Source of the DNA: Streptomyces sp. LBL
GTDB lineage: Bacteria > Actinomycetota > Actinomycetes > Streptomycetales > Streptomycetaceae
DNA length: 64,000 bases
Assembly: GCF_029893585.1 (NCBI RefSeq)
Contig: NZ_JARXYX010000001.1
Span: 372,001 to 436,000, forward strand
Direction of reading: 5' to 3'
Shown: piece by piece, positions 45,813 to 54,419 of the stretch
Layout of the letters: every line of letters starts with the position of its first letter
How positions within the stretch are numbered: the first letter of the stretch is position 1
Translations under genes and position numbers: made by a program
The notes under the pieces: model-generated
What the model saw: only the letters and a program-made list of their open reading frames with translations
What the model was told of the DNA's origin: nothing
Databases searched by the model: none

Positions 45813-46185
45813 CGTCTTGCTCCTTTGCGAGATGTGTGTGGGTTGCCCTGGGACAGAGGCCAGTCGTACCGGGCAGCCTGCGGATACCGGGAAGGCGGCT
45901 TCGTGGCGACGATGTGTCATGCATGCCGCGCCTCCGTCCGGAGGGGGACCAGTGCGAACCCGGTGATACCGGTGCCGGTCACGGTCGTGTGGCGGCCGTG
46001 GAGATCGAGGGTCCGAGGCACAGTCCGATCACCTGCCGACCGGCTCGGAGTGTCCACGGCGCTGAGCGCGGCGTTCGGTTGGTTCTGCCGGCGACGAACG
46101 GCCGCTGAGCGAACTCCTGTTGCGTGGGGTGTGGTCCCGCCGGGGGCGGAGGGCTGAGGGCCGTAATGTCGGTGGTACGGGGTGG
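45813..46185 (-). other. Gap with a possible small coupled ORF
   Basis: A 90-residue frame (46189-45917) starts with an ATG overlapping the stop of the F420/NADP reductase gene (ATGA), which suggests coupling. Its composition (MTTPYHRHYGPQPSAPGGTT and on, ending LHGRHTTVTGTGITGFALVP) matches no family I know. It may be a fusion scar. Nothing else is seen here. Confidence 0.3.
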
Positions 46186-46785
46186 TCATCCCTCTCGGAT
46201 GGCGTGCAGACCGGTCAGCGGCCCTCCGTCCACTTGCATGAGGCGCCCCATCACCAGTGGGCCGAGGTCGACGGGAGCGAATCCGAAGCCCTCGACGACG
46301 GAGCGGAAGACGTTCTTGGCGTCCTGGTCGTCGCCGGCGTAGAAGAGGATCCGGCGGCCGGCTTCGGTGACGGGGTCCGCTGCGACGTAGCGGCCGTACA
46401 TGTTGTCGAAGGCCTTGATGACATGTGCCCCGGGGATCAGCGAGGCGACCAGTTCACTTCCACCGATGTCGAGGTGCTCTGCGACAAACGAGGGGGTGAG
46501 CTTGATCCACTGGTTCGTTGCGTCGATGACGATCCGCCCCTCCCTGGCCGGCAGGTGGCGCACCGCCTCGCGGACCTTCGACCAGGGGACCGCGAGGACG
46601 ACGATGTCCGCGGCACCGGCCTCGGCCACACTGCCGGCCGAGGCGCGAGGACCAAAGGCGGCCACGACGTCACCCAGCGTCTCGGGGCCGCGGCTGTTGC
46701 TGAAAATCACGTCATGTCCGGCCTTCACGACGTGACCGGCGATGGCGCGGGACAGCGTTCCCGCACCGATCATCCCGAACTTCAT
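46186..46785 (-). CDS. NADP / F420-dependent oxidoreductase (NADPH-binding family)
   Basis: A 199-residue protein of the NADP oxidoreductase, coenzyme F420-dependent family. The Rossmann start is KFGMIGAGTLSRAIAGHVVK (GxGxxxRA), then FSNSRGPETL, DIVVLAVPWSKV and IVIDATNQW. It transfers hydride between NADPH and F420 or reduces a small substrate. Start MKFGMIG. The remains of a closely related gene lie directly upstream on the same strand. Confidence 0.88.
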   Translation of the reverse strand: MKFGMIGAGTLSRAIAGHVVKAGHDVIFSNSRGPETLGDVVAAFGPRASAGSVAEAGAADIVVLAVPWSKVREAVRHLPAREGRIVIDATNQWIKLTPSFVAEHLDIGGSELVASLIPGAHVIKAFDNMYGRYVAADPVTEAGRRILFYAGDDQDAKNVFRSVVEGFGFAPVDLGPLVMGRLMQVDGGPLTGLHAIREG

Positions 46786-46861
46786 CGGTGTGCTCCTTCA
46801 GTGCTGTGGGCTCGCACGATCGGCCGCCCTCCGGGCGATGACCGCGGCGATGGTGCCTGCG

Positions 46862-47115
46862 TGTCAGGGGACGTACTGCGGTGCAGCCGACCACTGACGA
46901 GGTCGGTGAAGGTGGTGAGATCGAAGGGGTTGGTGATGTCGACGATGACCTTGCCTACCAGCGCGTCCCCGTACTGACTGACGATCGACGCGGCGCCCGC
47001 GTACGGCACGGCCAGGACGACGAGGTCACCGGTCAGGGCACCGCTGCCGACCGTCCCGGCTGTCGTGGTGCCGCCGAGTTCACCGGCCAGGGCGGCGGCC
47101 TTGGTCCCGTTCGGG
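46862..47115 (-). pseudogene. Second NADP-oxidoreductase-type gene, middle part only
   Basis: The minus strand reads GTKAAALAGELGGTTTAGTV, then ALTGDLVVLAVPYAGAASIV and ALVGKVIVDITNPFDLTTFT, a middle segment of the same family as the intact gene downstream. The N-terminal Rossmann start and the C-terminal half are missing. Upstream it joins out of frame to the beginning of an FMN reductase gene. Confidence 0.75.
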
Positions 47116-47202
47116 AGTGAGCTTGATTGCGGTCTCGGCGAGTTGTCGGTTGTGCGAACCGGTACGCGCGGAACCGACGAGAGCGACGATGCGGATGGAC
47201 AT
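47080..47202 (-). pseudogene. NADPH-dependent FMN reductase, first 30 residues only
   Basis: ATG 47202 reads MSIRIVALVGSARTGSHNRQ then LAETAIKLTPE, the flavodoxin-fold start of NADPH-dependent FMN reductases. It then runs into the oxidoreductase fragment in the wrong frame and stops at 47080. Divergent from the marR gene, whose operators lie between them, so this promoter probably belonged to the target gene. Confidence 0.7.
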
Positions 47203-47315
47203 GGCTACTCCTGGTGCAGGTTGGTGACACACCCGTCCGGTGCAGCCGTGCGGGTGTGGGAGGGAAGGCGGTCCTCCACGCGGTGCGACAGGGAGGGGCC
47301 CACTCCGCCCAAGCG

Positions 47316-47329
47316 GTTGAGTACTCAAC
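47316..47329. promoter_or_regulatory. MarR operator 1, perfect palindrome
   Basis: GTTGAGTACTCAAC, self-complementary over 14 bp, 48 nt before the marR ATG. Confidence 0.75.
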
Positions 47330-47343
47330 AATAACTCTATTTG

Positions 47344-47357
47344 ATTGAGTACTCAAC
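47344..47357. promoter_or_regulatory. MarR operator 2
   Basis: ATTGAGTACTCAAC; the inner 12 bp are perfectly self-complementary. Its centre is 28 bp from that of operator 1, which places both sites close to one DNA face, and it ends 19 nt before the marR ATG. Autoregulation of marR and control of the divergent gene are expected. Confidence 0.75.
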
Positions 47358-47376
47358 CTTCAGCTAGAGTGGGCGC

Positions 47377-47868
47377 ATGCCAACGGAACCGAAGTGGCTC
47401 GACGCCCGCGAGGACCACGCCTGGCGGACCTTCGTGCACGCGCACCACCAGCTTCGTGTCCGCCTGCAGCGGCGCCTCCTCCAGGGCTCCGCACTGAGTG
47501 AGGCCGACTACGAGATCCTGGCCGTACTGTCGGAGCATCCCGAGGAGCGCTTGCCCGCGCGAGAGCTGTGCGACCTGCTTCTCTGGGAGAAGAGCCGTCT
47601 CTCCCATCAGGTTCGGGGCATGCAGCAGCGCGGACTGGTCGCCCGCGAGGCCAACCCGGCCGACGCCCGCAGCACCCTCGTCCGCCTGCTGCCTGCCGGG
47701 CGCCGGGCGATCGAGGAAGCGGCACCCCAGCACGTGGACAATGTGCGCCGGTACTTCATCGATCTGCTCGCCCCTGACGAGCTCGACACCCTTGCCGCCA
47801 TCCACGAACGCATCCTCCGCCGGCTTGTCGACGAAGTCGCCCAAGATGACGGCACCGCCGAAAGCTGA
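47377..47868 (+). CDS. MarR-family transcriptional regulator
   Basis: A 163-residue winged-helix regulator: LRVRLQRRLLQGSALSEADY, then ELCDLLLWEKSRLSHQVRGM (recognition helix) and the wing ARSTLVRLLPAGRR. It is divergent from the broken FMN reductase gene, with two palindromic sites in the 175-bp gap. Such regulators usually respond to oxidants or phenolic compounds and repress reductase genes. Confidence 0.92.
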   Translation: MPTEPKWLDAREDHAWRTFVHAHHQLRVRLQRRLLQGSALSEADYEILAVLSEHPEERLPARELCDLLLWEKSRLSHQVRGMQQRGLVAREANPADARSTLVRLLPAGRRAIEEAAPQHVDNVRRYFIDLLAPDELDTLAAIHERILRRLVDEVAQDDGTAES

Positions 47869-48240
47869 GTGGCCGCCGGGCGACCCGATGGACACCCGCC
47901 ACCCACCCCCGCCCGCCAGGGCGGAGTCGGGGAACGGCCTCACCGTGTTCGCCACCGTCGCCGGCCAGTCGCCTGCGCCCCGGGTGGCAAGGGTGAGGGA
48001 CTGCCGAACCTGGGGCGCTTCTGATGGCTCTTGACCGGTGAGATCATCCGGCCGATTGGCGCGCGCGAGGTGACTCGTGAGGCGCCGACCGCCTCACCGG
48101 ACTCGTCCGTAACGGCCCACGGACGATTTCAAGTGCGCCAGAAGCGGCCTGGGTGGCAGCGAGTCTGTGCGGCCTGTCCGGCGCAGTCTTCACTGACGGA
48201 ATCGCAACCGCACGCGCCACCGTCGAACAAAGACGGATTG
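47869..48240. other. Intergenic region, no gene seen
   Basis: About 370 bp between marR and the DoxX operators. No coding signal recognised. Confidence 0.45.
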
Positions 48241-48254
48241 GTTGACTAATCAAC
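48241..48254. promoter_or_regulatory. RTTGA-N4-TCAAC box 3, upstream of DoxX
   Basis: GTTGACTAATCAAC: same half-sites and spacing as the two marR operators. Confidence 0.65.
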
Positions 48255-48272
48255 AAACACGGCGTAGCTTTC

Positions 48273-48286
48273 GTTGAAGAATCAAC
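48273..48286. promoter_or_regulatory. RTTGA-N4-TCAAC box 4, upstream of DoxX
   Basis: GTTGAAGAATCAAC, centre 32 bp from box 3 and 50 nt before the DoxX start. Probably a site of the same or a related MarR protein. Confidence 0.65.
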
Positions 48287-48336
48287 TAATGGTCTGGCTG
48301 ATTCGGACCCAGGAACCACCGGAAGGATGTTTTCCC

Positions 48337-48615
48337 GTGTACATCACCGCCGTCGTCCTCAGCGTGCTCCTGGCTCTTGTCTCACTCGCTGCCGGCGCGC
48401 CCAAGACAGTGCTCAAAGGGGACGTGCCTGCACAGCTGCAGACACACATGGGACTGAGCCCTACTCTGGTCCGCTTCATCGGCGCGGCCGAGACAGCCGC
48501 CGTCGGCGGCCTGATAGTGGGGCTGTTCTGGCAGCCGCTGGGCATCGCTGCCGCCCTCGGTTTCGCCGCATCATGACCGGAGCAATCGGATTCCAGGCCA
48601 AGTCCGGCGACTACT
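48337..48615 (+). pseudogene. DoxX-family membrane protein, frameshifted and truncated
   Basis: The GTG start at 48337 has GGAAGG 9 nt upstream. It reads MYITAVVLSVLLALVSLAAG, GAPKTVLKGDVPAQLQTHMG and LGIAAALGFAAS, then stops at 48574. In the next frame the family sequence goes on (IMTGAIGFQAKSGDYSG) until ~48615, where it meets the start of an MFS gene read from the other strand. About two thirds of a normal ~120-residue DoxX remains. Confidence 0.75.
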
Positions 48616-48921
48616 CCGGGCGAAGACCGCGGCCAGGTTGCCCAGGACGAAGACGACGAGCGCCGCGCACAGGAGCGTGTGGCGCTGCACCTTGATGGTC
48701 GCCGCCGTGACGACCGGGCCGCCGATGGAGATGCCGAGCGCGTATGCGGTGACCAGCAGGCCCGCGGTGCGCAGTGAGACGTCCAGATCGTCGGCGATGA
48801 GACCGAGGACGCCGACGATGACCAGTTCGGCGGTGCCGATGGCGAGGGCGCCCAGGGCGAGGGCGCCCAGGGCGAGTTTGCTGCGGGTCTCGCCGGGCCC
48901 CGATGCGGTGGCGGTACTCAT
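48616..48921 (-). pseudogene. MFS transporter, first three helices only
   Basis: ATG 48921 with AAGGAG upstream reads MSTATASGPGETRSKLALGA, then GTAELVIVGVLGLIADDLDV and GLLVTAYALGISIGGPVVT, the start of a DHA1/arabinose-efflux-type transporter. It is cut after about 100 residues (LGNLAAVFA) at the DoxX joint. Confidence 0.8.
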
Positions 48922-48990
48922 GGGAGAGCCACTCCTTGGGAAGAGGACGGAAGCAGGGCGCGAAGGCGGTCAGGCGTACTGCAGATCGAG

Positions 48991-50086
48991 CCTGATGATG
49001 CCGGCCTCGCTCGCCCTGGTCCGCCAGGCCTACGACGATCCGTCGCTGCGCGCCCGCGGCATCGCATGGTGGACGGCGGGCGGCGGGGCGGCCGTCGCCG
49101 CGGGCCCGGTCGTCGGCGGAGCCCTGACGACCGGGCTCGGCTGGCGCTGGATCTTCTTCGTCAACATCCCCGTCGGTGTCGTCGCTGTCATCGGCATGCT
49201 CCGCGCCCCACGATCCCCGCGCGGACAGGCCCCGATGGACCCGGCGGGCCAGATCACGGCCGTCCTGGCCCTCGCGGCCCTGGTCTTCGCGGTGATCAAC
49301 GCAGGCTCCAGCGGCTGGACGGACCCGGCCACCATCGCCGGGTTCGCGGTCGCGGTCATCGTCGCAGCCGTGTTCCTGATCGCCGAGTCCCGCCAGAGCA
49401 ACCCGGCGGTACCGCTGACCATGTTCCGCAACCCCGCGGTGGCCGTGTGCACCAGCGCCGGCCTGGCCCTCAACCTGGGCTACTACGGCCTGGTCTTCGT
49501 CTTCACGATCTTCTTCCAGGAACACCGCGGCGCCTCGGCCCTGATGGCAGGCCTCATGTTCATCCCGATGACGGCCTTCACCACCCTGGTCAACCTGCTG
49601 GCGGGCAAGCTCACCAACCGTCACGGGCCGCGCTTCCCGCTGATCATCGGCCAGATCATCCAGACGCTGGGCATCCTCGGGCTGCTCTTCGTCACCGAGG
49701 ACACCCCAACTCCCCTGCTCCTGGTGCTGCTTGTCCCGTTGGGCATCGGCGGAGGTCTGGCGGTCCCGCCCCTGACGACGGCGATGCTGGAATCGGTCCC
49801 GCACGAGCGGGCAGGCCTGGCCTCCGGAGTCCTCAGCGCGGCCCGCCAGTTCGGCGGAGCCATCGGCGTGGCCCTCCTGGGTGCACTGATCGCCGACTCG
49901 GCCCACTTCATGACGGGCATGCGCATCAGCCTGATCATCGGGGCCGCCCTCCTGGTGGCCACGACGCTGGGCGTGGTCCGCTTCCTGCCCGCCGGCCATC
50001 AGTACGTGGGCTCATCGGCGCCCGCGCCGAGAAAAACCGACGCCGACGCCGTCTCCGCCCACCCCGATGGACCACAGACCCGCTGA
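48991..50086 (+). pseudogene. MFS transporter (DHA2 type) lacking its N-terminus
   Basis: Homology starts at LMMPASLALVRQAYDD, in the middle of a 14-helix drug-efflux-type transporter, and continues through GWRWIFFVNIPVGVVAVIGM, QEHRGASALMAGLMF and ERAGLASGVLSAARQFGGA to the normal end at 50086. Around 110 N-terminal residues (first four helices) are missing. It faces the DHA1-type remnant head to head across ~70 bp. No ribosome binding site fits an internal Met. Confidence 0.8.
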
Positions 50087-50158
50087 CGGACGAGACGGCT
50101 GGGATCACACAGCCCATCGCCGCGCGGCACATCGACAACTCACCCAAGGAGGACTTCC

Positions 50159-50455
50159 CTGGATTTCATGATCCACCTCGACGGTTCCCACGTCTACGAG
50201 CTGCCGGTAGAAGAACGCGACGAGGTCGTCAAGCGCGAGCACGCGCACGCGCGCGAACTCATGGCCACAGGCGTCCTCAAGCACATCTGGCGGATGCCCG
50301 GCCAGCGCGGCAACGTCGGCATCTGGTCGGCCGCAGACGCGGACGAGCTGGAGAAGGTGCTGGCCTCCCTGCCCATCCGCCCGTACGCGGACATCCAGGT
50401 GACTTCGCTGGCCACCCACCCCCTCACCCTGGAAGCGGCGGACAGCCGCGGCTGG
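50159..50455 (+). pseudogene. Muconolactone isomerase-like protein, stop codon lost
   Basis: About 96 residues of the muconolactone delta-isomerase family: MIHLDGSHVYELPVEERDEV, HARELMATGVLKHIWRMPGQ and RPYADIQVTSLATHPLT. AAGGAGG lies 6 nt before a CTG (50159) in frame with the first Met (50168). The normal end would be near 50450, but the frame runs on to a stop at 51140-51142 through low-quality sequence that overlaps the LuxR gene, so the native stop was lost at a joint. The domain itself may still fold. Confidence 0.6.
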
Positions 50456-50864
50456 TTCGTCCGGGAGTTCCGTCGGTCCTTGATCCGGACGGACGAAGGA
50501 CACCGACCCCTGGGCACCCCATCCTGCGGAGGCTGCGTGACCACACCGGCGACAACCGGTGGGAGGCCGCGGACGCCGAATCCGGCGACCTCGACGTCAT
50601 CGTCTCCGCCGTCCTTGGCCGCCTCGGACGCACGGGCTGCAGCGCCGCGTCCGAGGCGGCAGGCCCGCCAGGGCAGGTCTGCGTCAGCTCGCGAGGACGT
50701 CCCGCAGCTGCCGTGCGGCGCGTTCGTGGTGGCGCCGGGCGCAGTCGGTGTACCCGGGCGCGGTCGGTGCGGCGATCATGGCATGCTGCGGTATCGGGTC
50801 CGCACGGGCAGTCGGTGCTCGGGTTGCACAGGCCCTGGGTGGGGCGGGGAAGGCGGTTGGTCGG
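50456..50864. other. Spacer before the LuxR gene with an orphan fragment
   Basis: A plus-strand frame near 50525-50640 reads ILRRLRDHTGDNRWEAADAE then DLDVIVSAVLGRLGRT, protein-like but without start, stop or known family. Probably another remnant. Confidence 0.35.
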
Positions 50865-53861
50865 ATGGAGCGCTCTGCGCAGGACGGCCTCCCGCGCGTG
50901 CTGCCCAGCCTCAGGGCTCCGCGTTTCGTCGGCCGGGCGGCCGAACTGCACCGGCTGACGGACGCCTTGGCCCGGCCGCCGGCCGCGGTTCTCGTCGAGG
51001 GCGAGGCCGGAATCGGCAAGAGCCGACTCGTTCAGGAGGCGCTGGACGAGCCCGGCGTCGCCGCCCGACGGCCGCTGGCCGCCCTGTGTCCCCCGTTCCG
51101 GGAGGCCCTCACCCTGGGCCCGGTCGTCGATGCCGCCCGTGATGCCCGGCCCGATGTGGGGAAGCTGGCTCTCACTCCCCTCGCCGGGGTGCTGCGGCCG
51201 CTGTTCCCCGAGTGGGGGCAGGACCTGCCGCCGGCCCCCGAGGTGCTGTCGGACGCGGGCGCTGCCCGGCACCGGCTCTTGCGCGCACTGGCCGAACTGC
51301 TGGACGCCATGGGCGTCGGCGTGCTGGTCCTGGAGGACGTCCACTGGGCCGACGAAGCCACCCTGGACTTCCTGCTGTTCCTCGCCTCCCGTCGTTCCCG
51401 CCGGATGAGTCTGGTGCTGACCTACCGTCCCGAGGACGTGGCGCCGGAGTCCGTGCTGATGCGGCTGACCTCCCGGCCCCCGGCCGGCACCGGGTACGTA
51501 CGGATCTGTCTCGGCGCGCTGGACGTGCCGCAGACCGCCGAGTTGATGTCGTCGATGCTCGATGGGGAACACGTCTCCGAGACGTTCGCGTCGTTCCTCC
51601 AGGAACGGACCGACGGAGTGCCGCTGGCGATCGAGGAGTCCGTCCGGCTGCTGCGCGACCGGTCCGATCTGGTCCGGCAGGGCGGCGAGTGGGTGCGCAG
51701 GACACTGGCCGACATCGCTGTGCCGCCCACCATCCGGGACGCGGTCGCCGAGCGCGCCGCGCGCCTCACCCCGGTCGCGCAACGCGTGCTGCAGGCCGCC
51801 TCCGTGCTGGCCGAACCGGTCGGCCCGGCCGTCCTCGGGACGGTGAGCGGGCTCCCGGACGACGTTGCCACCGCAGGCGTGGATGCTGCCGTACGCAGTG
51901 GACTGCTCGGCGAGGACCGGGCCGGCCGGGTCAGTTTCCGGCACGCGCTGGCGGCCCGTGCGGTCTACGACATGACGCCCGCGCCCGACCGCCGGGCCCT
52001 GCACCGAGGAGCGGGCGGCTTGCTGCGGGCCATGACGCCGCAGCCGGTGGCCCGGCTCGCCCACCACTACCGGGAGGCGGGGGACACCGGGCAGTGGCGC
52101 CGGTACGCGGAACGGACCGCCGACCTTGCCCTGGCCTCCGGGGACCATCGCACCGCCGTCGGACTGCTGCACGAGTTGCTCACGCAGAGCGATCCGCCCG
52201 CCGCCTCGGTGGCCCGCTGGGCACAGAAGATGCCGGTCCTGGCCTTCACCGGGCTCGTCGGCCGCGGCGATCTGACCCGCGCGTTACGCAGGGTGCTGGA
52301 CGCAGAAGTGCTCGCCCCGCACGAGCGCGCAGCCGTCCGCATCCAACTGGGGAGGATGCTGCTGCACGCAGGCGAGTACGCGGCCGGTGCGGCGGAACTG
52401 GAGAGGGCACTGCCGGATCTGGCCGACGAACCGTTCCAGGCGGCCTGGGCGATGAACACGCTCGGCAGCCCGCCGGGCACCCTGATGTCCGCCGGGGAGC
52501 ACCGCCGTTGGCTGGACCGGGCGGCCGACGCGGCCCGGCTGCCGATGACGGCGGACCAGCGGCTGGCTCTCGTGGTGGACCGGGCGACTGCCTTGCTGGA
52601 CATGGGCGACGAGGCCGGCTGGGCCGTGGCCGCGGAACTGCCCGACACCGCCACGACCCCGGAAGGAATGATGCAGCTGGCCCGCAGCGGACTCAACATC
52701 GCCAACGGGGCCATGCGCTGGGGCCGATACGACGAGGCCAGACAACTGCTGACGACTGCGCTGGCCAGGGCCGAAGAACACCGGTACCAGCGGCTCCACG
52801 ACATGATCCTGGTGACGCTGGTGCACCTGGACTGGTTCACCGGCGCCTGGGACGGACTGCCCGAGCGAGCCGCCGCCCTGGCCGGGGTGGACGAGGAACC
52901 CCTGCTCCAGCTGGACGCCCTGCTGATCACGGCTCTGCTGGACGGGGCGGTCGGCGCCGGCGGAGCGGATCCAGGCCCCGCGGCGGTGACCGAAGGCGGG
53001 GTCGGGACCGTCGAAGAGCGTCTGCGCCAGGTCCTCGACGCGGGGCTGCGGCGTGGCATCGTCGACCTGCCGCTGGAGCCTGCGGCCGCCCTGGCGCGGA
53101 TCCGGCTCGCCGAGGGTGCGGCCGCCGAGGCGCTGGAGCTGACGCAAGGACCGGCCGACGTCGTGGCCCGCAAGAACATCTGGCTGTGGGCCACCGAGTT
53201 CGCACCGGTGCGGACCGACGCGCTCCTCGCACTCCAACGGCCGGACCAGGCACGGCAGTTCGTCGCGGACCTGGCCGAAGGGCTCAGCGGCAGGAACCTG
53301 CCGGCAGCCAACGCGGCCCTGGAGACGTGTCGCGGAGTGCTGGCACAAGGAGAGGGCCGCAGCATCGAGGCAGCCGCCGCGTTCGGCCGGGCCGTCACCG
53401 CCTGGAAGCGCCTGCCCCGACCCTATGAGGCACTGCTCGCGGGCGAACGCCGGGCCGGCTGCCTGCTGGCAGCGGGGGACCGGGACACCGCACTGGCCGA
53501 ACTCGCTCGCGCGCAGGCCGGATTCACGGCTCTGGGAGCCCGGACGGACGCCGCCCGGGTGCACGCCGCGCGCCGTGCGGCCGGGGCGCCGGTACGAGAG
53601 GTGTGGCGCGGCGGACGGCGCGGCTACGGCGACCAACTGTCCCCGCGCGAGCTGGAAGTGGTCCGGCTGATGCTCACCGGTCTGACCAACCCGGCCATCG
53701 CACGAGCACTCTCCCGTTCCCCGAAGACCATCGCCGCGCAACTGAACTCCGCAATGCGCAAATACAAAGTGACCTCGCGTACCGCACTGGCGGTCAGCCT
53801 GACACAGGCCGGAATCACCCCGCCGGAAGGCCACACCACCGCAGCGGGCCCCGAACTTTAG
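50865..53861 (+). CDS. Large ATP-binding LuxR-family regulator (LAL), TTA codon
   Basis: A 998-residue regulator. The start ATG reads MERSAQDGLPRVLPSLRAPR. The NTPase domain holds Walker A VEGEAGIGKSRLVQ (about residues 43-56) and Walker B VLVLEDVHWADEATLDFLLF. A long helical repeat region follows (residues ~400-900). The C-terminal LuxR helix-turn-helix is LSPRELEVVRLMLTGLTNPA then SRSPKTIAAQLNSAMRKY. The codon at 52284-52286 (residue 474) is TTA, so translation should depend on bldA leucyl-tRNA and rise late in development. Downstream on the same strand are a hairpin element, a small ORF and a secreted protease, which are candidate targets. Confidence 0.92.
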   Translation: MERSAQDGLPRVLPSLRAPRFVGRAAELHRLTDALARPPAAVLVEGEAGIGKSRLVQEALDEPGVAARRPLAALCPPFREALTLGPVVDAARDARPDVGKLALTPLAGVLRPLFPEWGQDLPPAPEVLSDAGAARHRLLRALAELLDAMGVGVLVLEDVHWADEATLDFLLFLASRRSRRMSLVLTYRPEDVAPESVLMRLTSRPPAGTGYVRICLGALDVPQTAELMSSMLDGEHVSETFASFLQERTDGVPLAIEESVRLLRDRSDLVRQGGEWVRRTLADIAVPPTIRDAVAERAARLTPVAQRVLQAASVLAEPVGPAVLGTVSGLPDDVATAGVDAAVRSGLLGEDRAGRVSFRHALAARAVYDMTPAPDRRALHRGAGGLLRAMTPQPVARLAHHYREAGDTGQWRRYAERTADLALASGDHRTAVGLLHELLTQSDPPAASVARWAQKMPVLAFTGLVGRGDLTRALRRVLDAEVLAPHERAAVRIQLGRMLLHAGEYAAGAAELERALPDLADEPFQAAWAMNTLGSPPGTLMSAGEHRRWLDRAADAARLPMTADQRLALVVDRATALLDMGDEAGWAVAAELPDTATTPEGMMQLARSGLNIANGAMRWGRYDEARQLLTTALARAEEHRYQRLHDMILVTLVHLDWFTGAWDGLPERAAALAGVDEEPLLQLDALLITALLDGAVGAGGADPGPAAVTEGGVGTVEERLRQVLDAGLRRGIVDLPLEPAAALARIRLAEGAAAEALELTQGPADVVARKNIWLWATEFAPVRTDALLALQRPDQARQFVADLAEGLSGRNLPAANAALETCRGVLAQGEGRSIEAAAAFGRAVTAWKRLPRPYEALLAGERRAGCLLAAGDRDTALAELARAQAGFTALGARTDAARVHAARRAAGAPVREVWRGGRRGYGDQLSPRELEVVRLMLTGLTNPAIARALSRSPKTIAAQLNSAMRKYKVTSRTALAVSLTQAGITPPEGHTTAAGPEL

Positions 53862-53953
53862 GTCATCCGCCCCATCGCGAGGACCCGCGCCAACCATCGA
53901 TACTCAGTGACCACAGGTTCCGCGCCCGTGGGTTCCGCGAGCCCGCCTTCACA

Positions 53954-54120
53954 TAGTGCCGCGACAGGCAATGTTCGCCCCGTCGCGACGCCTGGCACGC
54001 ACTCTCGCCGCACCGGGCGAAAGCCCAAGTACATCCAGTACGAGGGCTTCCGCCCGGCACGCCGATAGCACGCACCAGACGCCGCTCCTTCTCGGGCAAA
54101 CATTGCCTGCCGCGCCACTA
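53954..54120 (-). ncRNA. 167-bp long-hairpin element, probably minus-strand RNA
   Basis: The whole element is one imperfect inverted repeat, from TAGTG (53954) to CACTA (54120). In the minus-strand RNA an outer stem of 27 pairs (5' UAGUGGCGCGGCAGG) has one mismatch. After an asymmetric internal loop, an inner stem of 42 pairs has two mismatches. The tip GUAC-UGGAU-GUAC closes it. Of the differences between the two arms, 11 are transitions and every one gives a G-U pair in the minus-strand RNA but an A-C mismatch in plus-strand RNA. It lies 92 nt after the LuxR stop and 30 nt before a small ORF. It could be a structured RNA gene or a MITE-like palindrome. Confidence 0.7.
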
Positions 54121-54150
54121 GACACGACCGGAGAGGCATCCATCCGTCGG

Positions 54151-54375
54151 ATGAGCAGCACACCCCCCGAACCGAAGTCCGGCGCACCGGGCGCCCGTAC
54201 GGACGGCGCCGACCCTCCCGCCGGTGCCGTCACCGGACCGCTCCACACCGACGTGCCGCCCGCCGGAGAACGACCCCCAAAACCGACGCCCGCCGCACCG
54301 GGCGTACCCGCCCACGACACGACGGCGGGCCCCGCCTGCGGGGACGACTCGTACAGCGGTTACGAACCCCTCTGA
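54151..54375 (+). CDS. Small proline-rich protein before the sedolisin gene
   Basis: A 74-residue frame: MSSTPPEPKSGAPGARTDGA at the start and PACGDDSYSGYEPL at the end. It is rich in Pro, Gly and Ala, has a single Cys, and about 78% of codons end in G or C. There is no signal peptide or membrane segment. GGAGAGG lies about 14 nt before the ATG, further than usual. The stop is 44 nt before the protease start, so cotranscription is likely. No family recognised; a short peptide substrate or partner of the protease is possible but speculative. Confidence 0.4.
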   Translation: MSSTPPEPKSGAPGARTDGADPPAGAVTGPLHTDVPPAGERPPKPTPAAPGVPAHDTTAGPACGDDSYSGYEPL

Positions 54376-54419
54376 TCCCGGCCCGACCGGGTCCTGAACA
54401 CGACGAAAAGGTCACCCCC

